Shown in pieces: positions 33,921 to 48,055 of a DNA stretch of 64,000 nucleotides. Source of the DNA: Melastoma dodecandrum. Its lineage: Eukaryota > Streptophyta > Magnoliopsida > Myrtales > Melastomataceae. Numbering within the stretch: the first letter of the stretch is position 1; the number at the start of each line of letters is the position of its first letter. The stretch is from assembly GCA_029817715.1 (NCBI GenBank), contig JARUPY010000533.1, positions 3,740,001 to 3,804,000 of the forward strand, written 5' to 3'. Both the position numbers and the translations under genes were made by a program. The notes under the pieces are model-generated. The model was not told the origin of the DNA. It did not search any database and saw nothing but the letters and a program-made list of their open reading frames with translations.

Positions 33921-33959
33921 AGTGGAGAGCTTTGTTCCATTGATAGTACCCGGAATAAT

Positions 33960-36900
33960 TCGCTGTTCTTAATTTTTTAACTAGGGTAAGAAAATTAGAC
34001 TTTTTTAAGATCGATTTTGATTTATAAGGAAATCGGTTTTTAAATTTAAAAAATGAAACAAAAAAAGGAAATATCTTCAGACGTGCATGTCATTGTAATA
34101 ATATAGATATTTTTCAACTACGCGGATAATTTGTATTAATACTTATTTAAATTATGTACGACGAATTTCAATTTTGACCATTTCATACCAAAACTACAGA
34201 GGAAAGGGATTTGGTTTGGGTTTTCTCAGTGATAAAATGAAAAATGGAAATAGAAAATTGTATGGGGATTTGCAAGTACTACCTAAGCATGTTCTTGAGG
34301 GTCTGACCAGGATACTCCAAATCTTCCCCCCCCTAACCTTTGACTGACAATGGCAATAATCTTTTTCTTTTCCATAAAAAATACACACCTTAAAGGAAAA
34401 CAAGTATTTACTCTGGTAGTGATTTGGCACAGGCAATAACTCTAAAAGGGTCGTGCCAAATCTCAGCCGTTTTGGTCGACTTCAACCTAAAGATAATGCA
34501 AATGGAAATCTAACGTCCGCCAAAGATCGGCTGAAGTGACATTACCCTCCACTCATCTCATTTTATGAAGCTAAGAAAGAGCCCTGAAATTTGAGGATGT
34601 AAGAACGGCAAATTAAAAAAAAAGAGTGGGATGATATGACATTGGTCATTGAGATTGTTTAGCTTTAGAGAGGACATTTACCGACACAAATCTCGGTCAA
34701 AGTGGATTTCAATGACCCCACTCTTGTCCCCCCTGAGAAACCTCGAAACAAAAATGCTCCACAACTCTTTTTTTTTTCCCTCTTCTTCTTTTGAATTGAT
34801 CGGATCCCATTAGTGCACCCTCGCAAAGTGTTTGCAAATCCAAGCCCAACCCCACCATGTCGGCAGCTTCACCCTCTTATCGGAACGACGACTGGGGGCC
34901 ACGCCGAGGGTCTGCACGGTTGACCATATGTTGTGTCGTGCGTCCCATGAGGCGCCGGTAGATCTTGTCACTCTCTCTTTTTGTGGAGACACGCTAAGGT
35001 GTCCTGCTCTACGGGAAGTATTTAGCGGCTCCTAAGAGGAAGCCATAATACCGACGTCATTTCCCTTCATTGGCGAATATGGATCGAGATTATTATAAGC
35101 TGACAATCTTCATGTCGTATCGGTTTCGGGATTATTATTACAAAGGACAAGGGATTGACGGCACTTTGTCATAAACCAAACCACATCTCTCTAAAAACTA
35201 AAAAAACGAACGTGCTCCGAAGGAATCTAATGATGAGGTGCCATTGATGTAAATGTAACATTGGTACAGTACACAAGTTATATCTACCAATCTGTATTGA
35301 GTCACATCACCGCCTCAATAAAATAAACTTTGCTATATTCACGACAAAATGAAAACGGTGGACACGATCGCTTTTTTCTAATCATCCGCCGTCGGTTTCT
35401 TCGTTTTCACTGCCTGATCTGATGTAAACGTCGCCGAGAACACACGTCCCCCTAACCCACCCCCTCCCACCGCAAGTGAAACCGAAAAAGAGTTGATCGC
35501 ATTTTTTACAGTACGAATGTTTGAATATAAAACATATATATACTTTTATTTTGTCCGGCACACGGATTTGCCGCCGGTATGAGGAGGATCGCAAACAACC
35601 GGCCGCGGTGGCGAAGACGGCTCTCATGGTTGACAGCGATATTAAACCTAATCGGGTAGTAAGAAAAAAGAAAGCCTCAAAATTGGAAGGGGAATTCTTA
35701 GCTTTTTCGAGCAATGGTTTGGTGCTCGGCAGCGACGTTTTGGATGTTGCCTGAATGTCGTTTAGAGTAAGTGCGACCGAAAAGGTGGTGTTGAAATTTC
35801 GAGGTAAATGCCTTTTCTTTTCGTCTTCTTTTTTTTTTTTCAAATTGATCATTTGTATGGAGGTCATATATATGTGTTATTTAAGGTGGGGGCTAGCAAA
35901 GTAGCAACGTGTAAATGCCCCAACCACTGTAGATGGTTAGTATAAAGAGGTAGGTAGGGGGAGGGAGGAATTTAATTCCGGAGTATGATCAACTTTGGTG
36001 GACCAAAAATGATGTGTGTGTGAAACCCCGAAGATTCCCAAAAACAATGCGTGACAAGTAACATGTACTATCGTGTTATATTCAATGCCTTTCTTTCCCA
36101 TCCCCATACTTCCACAATGAGACATTCCCAATTGTCCAAAATGATTTGTATTGTTACATCTTTTATTTATTGATGAAGAGATAGATAGCCCCCACACCCT
36201 CGAGTTTTCATCATGTGGCCTACTTCTTTTCTTGGATCTACGTTTATAATTATATTAATTATATACTAAGGCTGAATCACGAGACTTAATAAGTGAGCAA
36301 TGTATTTATATACGTTCAAAACTTTACTTGTTAAGTCTCAGGTGATTTAGCTTATTTTCGGGTTTCTTTTTACGAAATTTAACATATGAGATCATGTTAC
36401 ATATAACATTCTTAAACAAAGGTCGGACTAACTCTCCATTGTTTTCTTCCTCATTTGACTTGTGTCGAACTACTAGTTCCTATAATTGTTTCCAGTGTTT
36501 TTGGACATATGCTCAGTTCGCGCGGACTTTTAACTAGATACCGCGTAGAAAGGAACGTCCAGCTCAACGAACGATTATAACGCGGCGAGGTCACTCGCCC
36601 GTATAATATAAAGACGTAAGTGTCGTTGACTTGGGTTAAGTATGTAGTAGTTGGCTCTGATGTGACAAATCGGGCAACAAATTGATAGGGGTGCGTGATA
36701 AATGTAAATGTAGATGGAAGATATCAAAATTGTGTTTGACATCGTTACAAGTCAATGCAAGAAAACCGAAATTATCAATAAGGAGCCATCTGCTAGTGTC
36801 ATAACTCGACACTGATGGGAGGGAGGATTACAATATAACTTGTGAGTTTAATCATCGTATCGATATCGCGACACTAAGGAAAACGTTTAAATTTGTTCGA

Positions 36901-38421
36901 GCAATACGCATCAATTAGGGCGGTAGTCGATTCATGTCGAGCCGGTACTGGTTTTGTATCAGACATAAGCATGGTTTGTTCAGGTCGTGTTTAGGGTTGC
37001 CCTGAATGGGAGGGAGGAGGGTGCCAAGAAGAGGCCAAAACAGGTTCCTTTCATCTACCCAATTTGAGGTGGGGTGGGAGGCAAGTGGGGTTTCGCTTTG
37101 CTTCTTCAAAATCTGTCGTTCTCTCATTTTTTAAAAAATTTCCAGAAACATGTTGACGTGGAAAGCGTTTCTCGATTAAATACACACAATCAATTAATCA
37201 ACTTCTAGAAACAAGAGGGGAAGGTGTTTGAGATGGACAACTTTTGGAAACAGAAGGTTTGTCAATTTCTTTCTCTCCTTTGCAGAAGAGTCAAGGGTCA
37301 TGATTGTCAGTTTGTGGAATGACTTTGTCCAGCCAAGCTTGAGAGTGATACGCGGTTGGCTGTGTTCTTGTGTAATTAACCAATGCAGATAGGTTGCGTT
37401 AAGGAAAATGTGACCCATAATTAAGATACGTGTGTACAAGTCCGAAGCCATAGACCACGCAGTTCGTCTCGTTGACTTGATGGAACATCAGTTTTACGAC
37501 AACACTCTTGGTCTTAACTTTAAATGAGACAGATGGGGGGCTGTACAAGTGCAGCCGAAGCTCAAGGCCACCTAATCGATTGTCTTCTCTTCTTGTTCAG
37601 AAGATGCCTCCTCCTACTCAGATCAGATCACCCCTACTGTTAATCAAAGTGTTCCCATATTGTCTTCTGTTGTTTTCCCTGTCAACAGCCTTCCAATAGA
37701 GGGCATCTGCTGCTACGCGCCATGTGTGTCCGATTCGAGAACTTTTGACTTTAGAGCCCGGATCCCTAAGGATGAGAGCGTGTGCATGGAAAGGCCAAAG
37801 TCTGATATCGCTATGTAATAAACTTAATGCTGGCGAGAATCGACTAATTTTACCTATGTACTTTTAAGGAAACTTAAACCTTACCCTGGTTATAAAAAAC
37901 CTTTTTTCTAGAAACTCCACTTTTTGGTTCTCTATTGCAGAAACCATGGGGACATGCCCGCTGATTCGAGAACAAACTGCGGAATTACACGAACCCATCT
38001 GCGTGTAACAGCTGGGAAAGACACTATCAGAGTTATGCTGATTGAAGTGATCGTGCAACCCTGATTCGATTCAATGGCCTGTCCTAAAGAGAGACTTCGA
38101 CTCGCGCTAGTTACTAACCTTTACTTTTGCAGAGACCACAGCTTGAGCACTTTTATGGCATATCGAAACCACACGCTTGTTCAAAATCGAGCATGTATAC
38201 ACAATAAAAAGATACCCCCTGTGAGACATGAGTTAACGAGAAATACATTGGTTCAAGGAGGAAATGAATTGGGTACTACATCTGGAATGAAATCAATTGG
38301 AAGAAGATGAATAAGATTATTTTAGTGCTGTTCGCCGAGTGAAGGACCAAGCAACCACATCTACCTTAACACTGCAAAAGATGAAGAAGACTATGATTTT
38401 TTATTGACCCTATGTTTGTCA
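33960..38421. other. Long intergenic region upstream of ACS
   Basis: About 4.4 kb without a recognisable gene. It holds ACS upstream DNA and AT-rich stretches. A minus-strand frame at 35382-35867 and its plus-strand partner at 35521-35754 are open but show no family resemblance and no ATG in a good context. Confidence 0.5.
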
Positions 38422-40267
38422 TCAATGATACGATTTGAGGTGGAAAACTTGGCAGCTTGGCTCGTAGGACATCTTCGTGGCCGCCTGTTCGAACTTCTTG
38501 GCAGCGGCCTCATTTCCCTCCATACTCATCTGCATGAAATATTTGACCCACCATGACGAGCTCCGCATTTTTGCCTACACCGGGGACCAGAACCAAAGAA
38601 CTTTTGCATAAGATAATAAATTAAAGACAATGTGGCAGTGCTAGAACAATTGAGAAGCACAACATGTGTACACCACCCTCATCAACCACTGAATCGCAGG
38701 CAAGAACAGATTTGACTCTTGGAGCAATTTGCATGTCAAGTATGTAGATTTAACAAACCAGTCAAGCAATGAAACGAAGCCAGCAGATAATCTGAGCAAT
38801 TTGCATGTCAAGTATGTAGATTTAACAAACCAGTCAAGCAATGAAACGAAGCCAGCAGATAATCTATCCTAAGAAAGCACCAGATAGGGACTCACGGGTC
38901 GTCCAAATTTGGAAACCTCTGCAACTTTAGCTTTCTGCCTACCAGGTAAACCTGCAGACAAGATCAGTCGTGGTAACGTAATCAAACCAATGGAACAACA
39001 TGAGTAATGTTTTTATATACATGCATAGTTCAGAGGATAGTATATCATATTCTTCCGTAAAATCTGACAGAAACAACGGAAATTTACCAGTAAATGCAAT
39101 GAGGCCATCAGATGAAACCCTTGCAAGATCTGGAAGAGTTCTATTTAGATACTTTGGTGATAAATAATCCAACGCTTCGGACACGATGACAAGTGAGAAT
39201 GATTTGGGTCGGTAAGGAAGGGGGAATTTGATATCAGCCACACGCACAAGTCCCTTGCGAACGAGGCCTTTGCAGGTTGCATCAGCATCTTCGATGTCAT
39301 AGGGCTCCACCCCCCATGCTTCGGTTTCTTCCTCTTTAACCAGCTTAGAAACCATGGAACAAGTATCGGGACCCACGTGTAAAACCTTCCTCATGGAATC
39401 ACCATACACCTTCTTCAAAACCGGGATTGCTCTTTGAACTTCCAGCGTACATAGAAAGTCACCTGATACAGAAAGAAATCTAGAACTCTTATTTCCCACC
39501 AAGCAATCCGGCCCCTTACAGTTTCCGGAGGAATTAAGAGGATCAGAAAGACGACCTGGAACACTTCCCCTCATTTCAATACAATTTCATGCATCTCTGT
39601 ATTAATGCACAGACGTGGATAGAAATTCTAATATTAAAGCATAAAAAACATGCTTACTGCACCAGTTGAACTCCATGAAGAGCACAAGACAGTGAATAAC
39701 TCTGACGGAAGCATTGAAAACCAATACAATGCCTGAAATATCCAAACAGCACCCATTGGAAACTTAAAAATGGCCTGGAATATGATATCATACCTTCAAC
39801 CTTGCTAACCGCAACCCTGTTTACTGTGATGAAACCTGCAAAATGAAAGAGACTGGTCACTCAATGTTCTGGCTAAAGATAATAATTCTTCAGAAGAGAG
39901 TCATAAGGCTGAATGCAAAATCGACCAGGGAAAAGTAGATTTGAGATTGCAGTGCTATTTTCCACAAAAATTGGAGTAGATGGTGAGCAGAAGAAGAGGC
40001 AAAACCTGAGCCACCTTTGACGATGAAGATGACTACGACTGCCCCCTGAATGAAAAGCGAACCCAACCTTACTACAACGGCACGCAAGCGAGAGAGAGAG
40101 ATAGAGTGTGTGTGTGCGTGTGTGTAAATTGCATTGTATACCACAAGGATGAGAGCGATGGACAACAAGGGCGACGACTTTGACTTCGAATGCGAGGACC
40201 CAGAAAAGGGGAAGAAGCTCCCACTGTCCCCGAACCGACGTCCGGTGCCCACCGGCCTCCTCGACAT
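38422..40267 (-). CDS. CGR3: CGR2/CGR3-like Golgi pectin methyltransferase
   Basis: CGR2 and CGR3 are Golgi SAM-dependent methyltransferases that methylesterify homogalacturonan. Six exons: 40267-40142, 40045-40006, 39835-39794, 39462-39088, 38951-38896, 38574-38422; all GT-AG, frame kept, 263 residues, near the length of Arabidopsis CGR3. MSRRPVGTGRRFGDSGSF starts the short cytosolic tail, SPLLSIALILVGAVVVIFIV is the membrane anchor (split by intron 1). The methyltransferase part has LEVQRAIPVLKKVYGDSM, RKVLHVGPDTCSMVSKL, WGVEPYDIEDADATCKGLV and the end CQVFHLKSYH. Intron 1 carries a GA/GT simple repeat. Intron 5 carries a perfect 72-bp duplication. No defects are seen. Confidence 0.94.
38722..38865. 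repeat. Perfect 72-bp tandem duplication in CGR intron 5
   Basis: 38722-38793 is repeated without a visible change at 38794-38865. It lies between exons 5 and 6 of the methyltransferase gene and does not touch the splice sites. Confidence 0.95.
40090..40127. repeat. GA/GT simple repeat in CGR intron 1
   Basis: A GAGAGAGAGATAGAG run followed by a GT-rich TGTGTGTGTGCGTGTG run inside intron 1. Confidence 0.85.
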
Positions 40268-41399
40268 GATTCCCCACCGAAAAACCTGCTTTCAACAACC
40301 TGCGTACGACTTCATCATCACAGAGTAGCACGAACAATCCATCCAATCAATAAACCAAGCGCCACAACAGTACAAAAAAGACTAACAAACAGCCCATGAA
40401 GGATCGGGTTTCTTTCTACCGACATAACACAAAGCTTCCAAATTTGCAATGTCCAACCCGGTTACCCATTCAAATCCTTGCGGATCGAGACCCAGATCTC
40501 CACTCATCTTAAGCCGCAATGAAATCCTCCAAAAGGACCAACAACGAACTACCGAATCAAATCAAATCTATCGAAATACCTTTTAAATTGTGAACAGGGG
40601 ATGCGGCATTAGGATCCAACAAAAAAGAGGACAGAAGAGTCTCGTCCTTCAGATCCGATGCAAATCAACAACGCCCCAGCGAAAGGAATCGACGAGAAGG
40701 GGGCGAAATGAAGTGTGAGGAAACTAAGAACAGAATCGGAACCGAACCAACACCCAGAAGACATGTTGTAATAAATAATTTATCCTTTGGATAATAATAT
40801 TAAAATAAAGCTTTTTTCATGAATGGCCCGGTGATCTTGTATAAGATTTGTTTAGTTAAGACAGTCGTAGTGACGATTCAGTACATCCCTTAGGACTATC
40901 GCAAAACCTTCTCCCAGGTGAATCCTTCACCACGGGGGAGGAATGTGAGTGTTGGATTTTGGCAAAACCCATTTGGGATATGATTACAAATAAAAATTCT
41001 GAATGTTCCATTCGATGAAATCAAAGTCTGTTAATCTTATATATAAGAAAACATATGAATAACTTGACCACTTTTGTTCTTGCTATCTTAAGCTCCCTTC
41101 CAGGGTCCGCTTCTTCTTTCGCCTTTCTCCGAGGTGGTATCTCGCCACAACAGCTGCCAAAATTTTGCCGAGTCTGTCAGACTCGTGATGACAAAATCGA
41201 AAATTCTCTGTTGCAGGCTGTTATTCCTGCGCTTTCCTCTTCTTATCTTTGTTGCTGAGTGCACCATCTCTTTTCCTTTTCCTTTGGGCCTACGCCAAGA
41301 ATAGCGACAGCATTCACAAACCAACATAAGAGGTTCATTTATATCGCAACAAACAAGCAGTTGGACAAGTCAGGTAAGATTTGTTCTAGAAAGGGAAGA
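40268..41399. other. Upstream region of CGR and 3' side of RH16
   Basis: No gene is seen. Position and orientation suggest the CGR promoter and 5' UTR (40268 to about 40780) and the 3' UTR of the helicase gene. A short plus-strand frame at 41055-41258 has no family resemblance. Confidence 0.55.
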
Positions 41400-44300
41400 C
41401 TAGACTACCTCCCCTTTGAAAGTCTTGAGAGGATCCCTGCTCTTTCTGGATTTCCTCTTGAATCTTTGCTTGTGGTAAGTGTTGGTGTTCCCCATGGCGG
41501 CTTGGGTCAGCTTGACCATATTTCTGGCTTCTTGCGTTTTCTGGTCTATGAGGTAATCGGGAACATCTCGTAGATGAGGTGCGGGTGCCTTCTTGCTCAG
41601 TACAGTGTCATGTTTCAACAGATCTGTAAAACAAAGGATTGATGATCACCCGATTACAGTGAACAATTCCGCAGCAACAACGAAAAAGGAACAAAAATTT
41701 ACCGAGGTCCCTGGGATTTGCTTCGAAGTGTGCCTTCAACCTGAAACAAGGAATCAATTGGAATTAAAAAAAAAAAAAAAGATAAAACAAAAAAGAAAAG
41801 AAACAGAAAGAGGACTATGCCATTATGAAGAAATGAGGGGAACATCCTAAAAGGAAGAAAGACCACATAATGGGGGACTTACTTCTCAGAGTTTAAGATT
41901 TCATTTCTCAAGTCCTGCGCTCGTGATTCTCTCACTGCGATCCTTGTCACACTCTTAGCAACATCCTGGAAACAGGACATGTCGTAGTCAGGGTACCTCC
42001 TTCACAATATACCCAAACATCCACATTCATCTTTTCAAATTATTACTTCAGAATATGATCAAAATACCTCAGCTCTATAGCGCAAGGCTTCAACGGCATT
42101 GTCTGTTAACAATGGAAATGTCGCAATGACATTTGACTCTTCATTCTCATTCTCCCCTAAAAATGATTTGATCTCTTCAAAGACATTCATCTCTTCAGAA
42201 GAAACCTGTTGAAGAATTGGTTATCACAAAACAGGAAAAGAGAATGAGAACTATGCACGCCTCGTCTACTAAATGGAAAAACAGATTCCCTAACTTTTCA
42301 TTTTATCCTTCGAAGCTAGTCATCTAGATTTCTTCAGATTTAAGATAAGACTTCAAATGAAGTTTGCTAAAACAGAACCAGTTTCATTCTTGATTTATAC
42401 AAATTAGGAAAAGATAACTTTCGAATACACTATCCAAGCCCAAAATTGGATAAGAAAGTTTAAAGATTGGTTTTAAAGACAACGCAGCCGTTGTCATTCA
42501 AAGTTTGAAGGTTTTCGGTAATATAGATAAACTTAGAATTTCTTATGGTGACAGATTTCTCTTTTCAAGAGAAACACAAGTTGCAGGACTTACGAGAGAC
42601 ACTGACGAGCCACTGGAGTAAGCTCTTCCTGTGCGTCCAATTCGATGAACATATCCAGCAACAGATGGTGGCATATCCAAATTTATGACCTGTAGCAGAC
42701 AGTCAAATGATGTGAAAAGCGAAGTAGCTAAGAGCCTGAACCATGCATAATTATCGAGACAGTCATTTCCCTGATTAAATTCATTAATGCAAGGACAATA
42801 CTAAATGAGTATAATATATGCAGCTAAAAAAAGCTCCAAGACCCATATGATATGCCTGCTCACAAACACACTTCCAGAAAGAAGGTAAGAGCAAATGAAA
42901 CGTTGAGATACACTCCAACCAATACCACAGTATCAACCCCCCAAAAAGTTACATGCTAAGTATTCAGAATGCAGTTGAAAAGTAAATAGAACAAACAAGC
43001 CATCTACCATACCAAACTAATACTACTTACTATCAGCAGACTTCAGAAATGATGAGAATCCATTCCTCAGGATCTGTTCTTATGGGCCAACAGAACATGA
43101 GGTGCAAGAAAAATACCATCTATGCATCAATAGAAAAGCCGACATACCGTATTGACATTTTTAAAATCAATTCCTCTGACTACACCAAATTCCTTGTCTA
43201 GTTTAGACTTGGCATGCTTTCTTGACTTCTTAGATTCCCCTTTCTGTCCATTAGCCAATTCCTTATCTCTTACAGCACCGTCGTCGGTAGCGATCAAATA
43301 ATCAAAGAGTCCTGCATTGAATTGCTGGTGGCAAGCAAGATCATCACCAAGAATAGATTCATTTCTTTTATAGTCAAGATATGAATGTTTAGAAAGGAAG
43401 AAACTAAAACAGTTAGCTTCATTGGCCTGAAGATAAACAACCTCCTGATGACATGATTTTAATCAGAAAGATTTTCCCGCACACATGCATACCTCAATTA
43501 TGTGAAGTCGAGAATTCTGAGGCAGTTCAGCATTTAAAACTGCCGATCGGATGCCAAACTGTCAAAAGAAAAATAACCACGACTAAAATTAAATTATTAA
43601 CACACAAACGCAGAATTTAATCGAGGTAGTTGTGTAAATGTAAATACTATAGTGGTCTTTTAATTCTGATCATTTGACATAAAAGAGCAAATTGTTCAAA
43701 TGATATTGCCATGAGGTATGCTAACTACACGTTGAGCCTAACATAGTTAGAACAGTAGTTGAGCTGTAGTGATAATGCATTAGAAATGGAAGAGGAAGGG
43801 ATACCGCGATGGGAATAGTAATTTGATGAAAAACGTGTAATTTATAGTAATTTTTATCCAGTAAAACTTCCCCACCCCTTTAGATTACCTTTCTCTCAAA
43901 CAGAACTTCAAACCAGAAAAGTCCAGTAACAATCATCCCCATCCCTTTGTATTATCGCTCTCACAAACAGAACTTCAAATGAAAAAAGTCTAGCAACAAA
44001 AGAAATACCTTCTCAATAAATAGCCTGAGTCTGTAGCTTGTATCAATAGAATTAGTGAAGATCAAAACTTTTTTCTGCACCAACTCCAGTTTCAACAGAA
44101 CGAGAACATAGAGTAGCTTGTCACGGCCAGGACAAGATATCTGTAAGTAAACACAATTCGAACATCAAGAAGAGTTACAAGACAATGTCAATCAACTTCT
44201 CCAAACTCCCAGAAGTCTATCACCTGATTCTTAAACCACCTCCTTGGGTTTGAATAACATGACCTCATAGGGCAGTCAATGGTGGTTGGTCTTTTGACAG

Positions 44301-46026
44301 AAATAAATAATACAAAGAGAAACTCTTGCATAGAGCACGAACTATGACAATTTTCACGTACAAACTGAATGAAGATATGGTATGCCTCAAGATAACTCCT
44401 TTTTTGCACACCATAGATTGAATAACACATCTTTACCCAGAATAGAAAATCTCAACAAGTCTACTTCTCTGAAGGCCATGGCGCCGTGGGTAAAGCCTCC
44501 TTTAAGGGGGTTGTTTTCACTTAGATTTAAGATACAATAGTGAGCAGCACTAAGCTGAGGCCAAGAGCCAATTTTACCGTCCATATTCTCAACTTAGGAA
44601 GGCTGAAAGCACTGAAAGCCAAAAACACTCACCCAAAACTGTTGAACATTCTTTGGTATGATATCATCCTTGACATTTGCAACCTCGGGTAAAGTTAAGA
44701 TGTATGGATTGTGGAGAATCAATCTTTTCAGTTTATCAACATCAGCACTGCAAAAACAATGAAAAACTTCCTTAACATCCAGTTAAGATGCTTCTAGAAT
44801 ATCTGACACTGAAACAAAGGATGCTTGCTCAGAGCAGTACGAGACGACCAAATAACTTAGTAGAGTGCGAACAACCTGGTAGTAGCAGACATTAGGAGGC
44901 ACTGACAACGCTTAGGGATATGAGTTGTGAGTGCTCTCAGATCGTCTTCATAGCCATATGATAGTAAAAGATCTGCCTAAAACCAGCATGCATAGAAATT
45001 GACGTCCAGTGGTGAAGATGAAGAATCAAACCGAAATAATAGTTATGGCACCCAGCCCACCACCTCACCTCGTCAAGAACAAGAATTTTGAGCGAGCCAC
45101 TGAGCGCAGTAGGTTGAACAACGCCAGAAGAGAAACATTTTGGAATACAACCAGGTGTTGACACAACGATATCTGGCAATCCAGTCATCACAGCTCGCTG
45201 CACAACAAATAAAAATTGATTTGACATTTCACACTAGTCTATTGTGTAGAACCTAGTAACAGACCTAGAATTAAGAACCCAGACAGAAGAGAAGTACGGT
45301 TTTGTCATTAACAACTCAAAACATTGTCATTAACAAGCATACCATATCGGAAACTTGCATGCCACTCGTTAACTGATCGACCTTCAACTGAACCCGACAT
45401 AGCTCTATAAGGGACAGAACCTCATTATAAACCTGCAGCATAGTTAGGCCTATAGCGAGTTTATGAAACATTGAAATAAAGTACCGATGTCTTAATGCAC
45501 CAATTTCAAAAAACGGAGCAGTGCAACTCGCCTGCTGACAAAGCTCCCTGGTGGGAACGAGAACCAATGCACGCATTCCATCTCTTCTAGTCGACCCAGA
45601 TTCGCCAAACAGCTTTTGAAGCATAGGAAGAAGGTAGGCGAAAGTCTTCCCGGATCCCGTCTTCGCCCTCGCAACCACATCCTTTCCCTCCTAAAGCAAC
45701 AAAAAAAAAAAAAAAAAAACAGCCCATTAGACAATACAAGCAATCAATTTAGACTCCTAGAGGATAACTAAAAAAAGCAGACTCACCAGGATCAACGGGA
45801 TGGCGACCTGCTGAATAGGAGTCGGCTTATCGACGCCCTTCTTCAGCAACGCCCTGATCAAACGCGAATCCAACCCCAACGCATCGAAGGTTTGATCTCC
45901 GTCGTCCTCCTCCGCACCTCCACCTACCACGACCTTATCTTCCGCGGCGGTTCCTTCGGCAGCTTCCTTCCGGTCCTGCTCGGCTGCTACCGACCCTCCC
46001 ACCATCTCGCCCTGGCGCTTCCCCAT
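41400..46026 (-). CDS. RH16: DEAD-box ATP-dependent RNA helicase 16-like (DDX56/Dbp9 group)
   Basis: This group acts in the nucleolus in assembly of the large ribosomal subunit. Fourteen exons: 46026-45787, 45690-45532, 45432-45343, 45197-45069, 44976-44876, 44747-44633, 44140-44009, 43558-43493, 43324-43148, 42689-42594, 42205-42068, 41965-41883, 41740-41703, 41623-41400. The frame holds at all joins, 595 residues. Motifs: Q motif [22 protein letters not shown], Ia PTRELCQQ, Ib STPGC, II DEAD (split by intron 4), [32 protein letters not shown]. Intron 2 starts GC (CAG|GCGAGT), the others GT. The basic C terminus ([11 protein letters not shown]) suits a nucleolar protein. It is a little shorter than the Arabidopsis protein. 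Confidence 0.95.
45696..45719. repeat. A homopolymer in RH16 intron 1
   Basis: A run of about 20 A on the plus strand next to the acceptor of intron 1. On the minus strand it forms the poly-pyrimidine tract before exon 2. Confidence 0.85.
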
Positions 46027-48055
46027 CGAGAAACGAGCCTCTGCTCCGGTAGTAGATGAAGGATGTAGGGTTTTAGAGTCGGTGATATTAGGGGTTACAG
46101 ATTTGGGAATTTGGAAGGGTTAGGGTTAGGACAATAGCATATTGTTGGGCTTGGAATCCAGACTTGGACCGAGCCCACTAACTTCATATGAGACGATAAA
46201 TGATACGAACGTCCTGTTTGGGAAGCGGATACTTCCTGCGATTTTGGGGTAAACTTTGACGGAGAATTTTAAAGTTTAGAAGAGTAAATTATTTCCGTAA
46301 AATGCGAAAACCACAAATCTCACTGCCCTGGAATCCCCATTACGCAAATAGAGCATCTCGTCGAAGAGGATTCACAAGAAGGGCAGCGAGAGATTGCTGA
46401 ACGAGAAAGAACATCTCCGTCAACAGCGAACCCCCTCGATCATTCATCCTCATCGCATCACACTAATAATCATCGTAATTTCGTCATTACCTCACCCTGT
46501 GGGGTCCAAACAGAAACCTCTCTACCCATTTCGCGAGTAGACAGGAGCTCAATTCCACTGTCCTTGGCTGCTGTGGCCCGCCCCCAGAAAGCATCCCCAC
46601 CTGCTTATGCCATACTACACGTCTTACTGCAGACTGGCATTCTGCACATGATCCCAAAAGCATTGCCTTGTCAGAACATCAAATTAATGGTGGAACAAGC
46701 CTCTGGGCTAATTTTGTTGCAGATATTATTAACTTGTTGCCTATGGAGGCATCCAAACAGTGCTCGGTGTTCATGTGCTTGTGAGGTTTGGTGCAAAGGA
46801 TCGGCGGTCTGAACTACTGGCCCTCATGAATATACACTAGTAGACGACAGATGAACTCACTGAACAGCTATGTTGGTGGGATGCTGAACATCTCTTGATG
46901 AACCAGGTTGGATTTCTTAAGCGGCTCATTTTGCACATCATCCTCTCTCAGAAAAACTCAGTGTCCATTATTCAAAACACAAGCTGGTGCATGTCTCCGG
47001 CTTCAGTATGTTATCTAAAACAACAATGTAAAAGATTTACAGCAAATGTGCATTGCAAAACTTATGTGCAGGCATCATGAATGCGTCTTACTACAATTAT
47101 ACGAACATCAAAAAATAAAACTAACCTGCTGGGATGAAGGACATGCATCTGTGCTCCTACAATGCAACCACTCCCCTCAGGATCTTTCAAAAGACTAACT
47201 GAAAAGCAATCATCCTTCCGTTAGCCTACAATTAGTCATAAACGTCAAAGGAAGCCGTCATTTACCCATTTTCGGATGGATACAATTAGTCTTACAATGT
47301 AAAATCATTATCAAGGAAATCCCAGCTAAGAACAAGTGTTACCAACATGCTTCAGAGGGAGGTTGTCCCCCGCTCTCAATGTGGGTCAGTCTCCATGTGA
47401 CATCTTTCAAGGATCCAAACAGGCCCGATACCAAGTAGCACCTACTGCATTAACCTTCAATCCAAAGACCTTCAGGAATGGTAGAATGGAGTGGATTAAT
47501 TCAAATACAATATGGCCATGCTGTTTAAGGGAATGGAAGCAATTAACGTTTATTCTTGTAGGTAGACCAATCAATCTTATATGTTTCACATTTTTCACAC
47601 TTTCTAATTGCTAGCCTAAGATAAAGCTCGCAAGTTTAGCATCACATATTGTGAAGTTGTCATTATGATCTCAATTATAAGAGCAACTGAAAGTCCTGTC
47701 TTTCATTTTCATATTGCCCGAAAGGCAATGACCAGGTAAATAACTCAAAATCACAAGAACACCATGCATGCATCACCAAGCTGACGCAGGAACTCAGTCC
47801 CCAAAATTTATCTTGGAATTGCAGCAAAGATTGGGCATATTATCACAAAAGCTATTTCTCGGGTTATTCTAATGATTAAGTGACAAAATCAGAACCTTTC
47901 TCATCTCACGAACAAGAGAGAATTTAAGAGAAGAAATATACAAGGAAATAAATGTGTACATGTAAGAGGATGATTGCAGTTCATAATACGAGTCACTTCA
48001 AAACTGAAGAAACAATGCTTGCTCTTTGATAGCCAACAGGCAAAGGAAACAGAAT
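46027..48055. other. Upstream region of RH16 and 3' side of the PPR gene
   Basis: No coding gene is recognised in 2 kb. The first 100-200 bp should be the helicase 5' UTR and promoter. Two frames at 46564-46812 and 47336-47614 show no family resemblance. A non-coding transcript cannot be excluded. Confidence 0.5.

Noticed and set aside
35382..35867. 161-codon minus-strand frame in the intergenic region
   Set aside because: Low-complexity composition, no known motif, no good ATG context.
46564..46812. 82-codon plus-strand frame upstream of RH16
   Set aside because: No family resemblance or splice support; probably chance.
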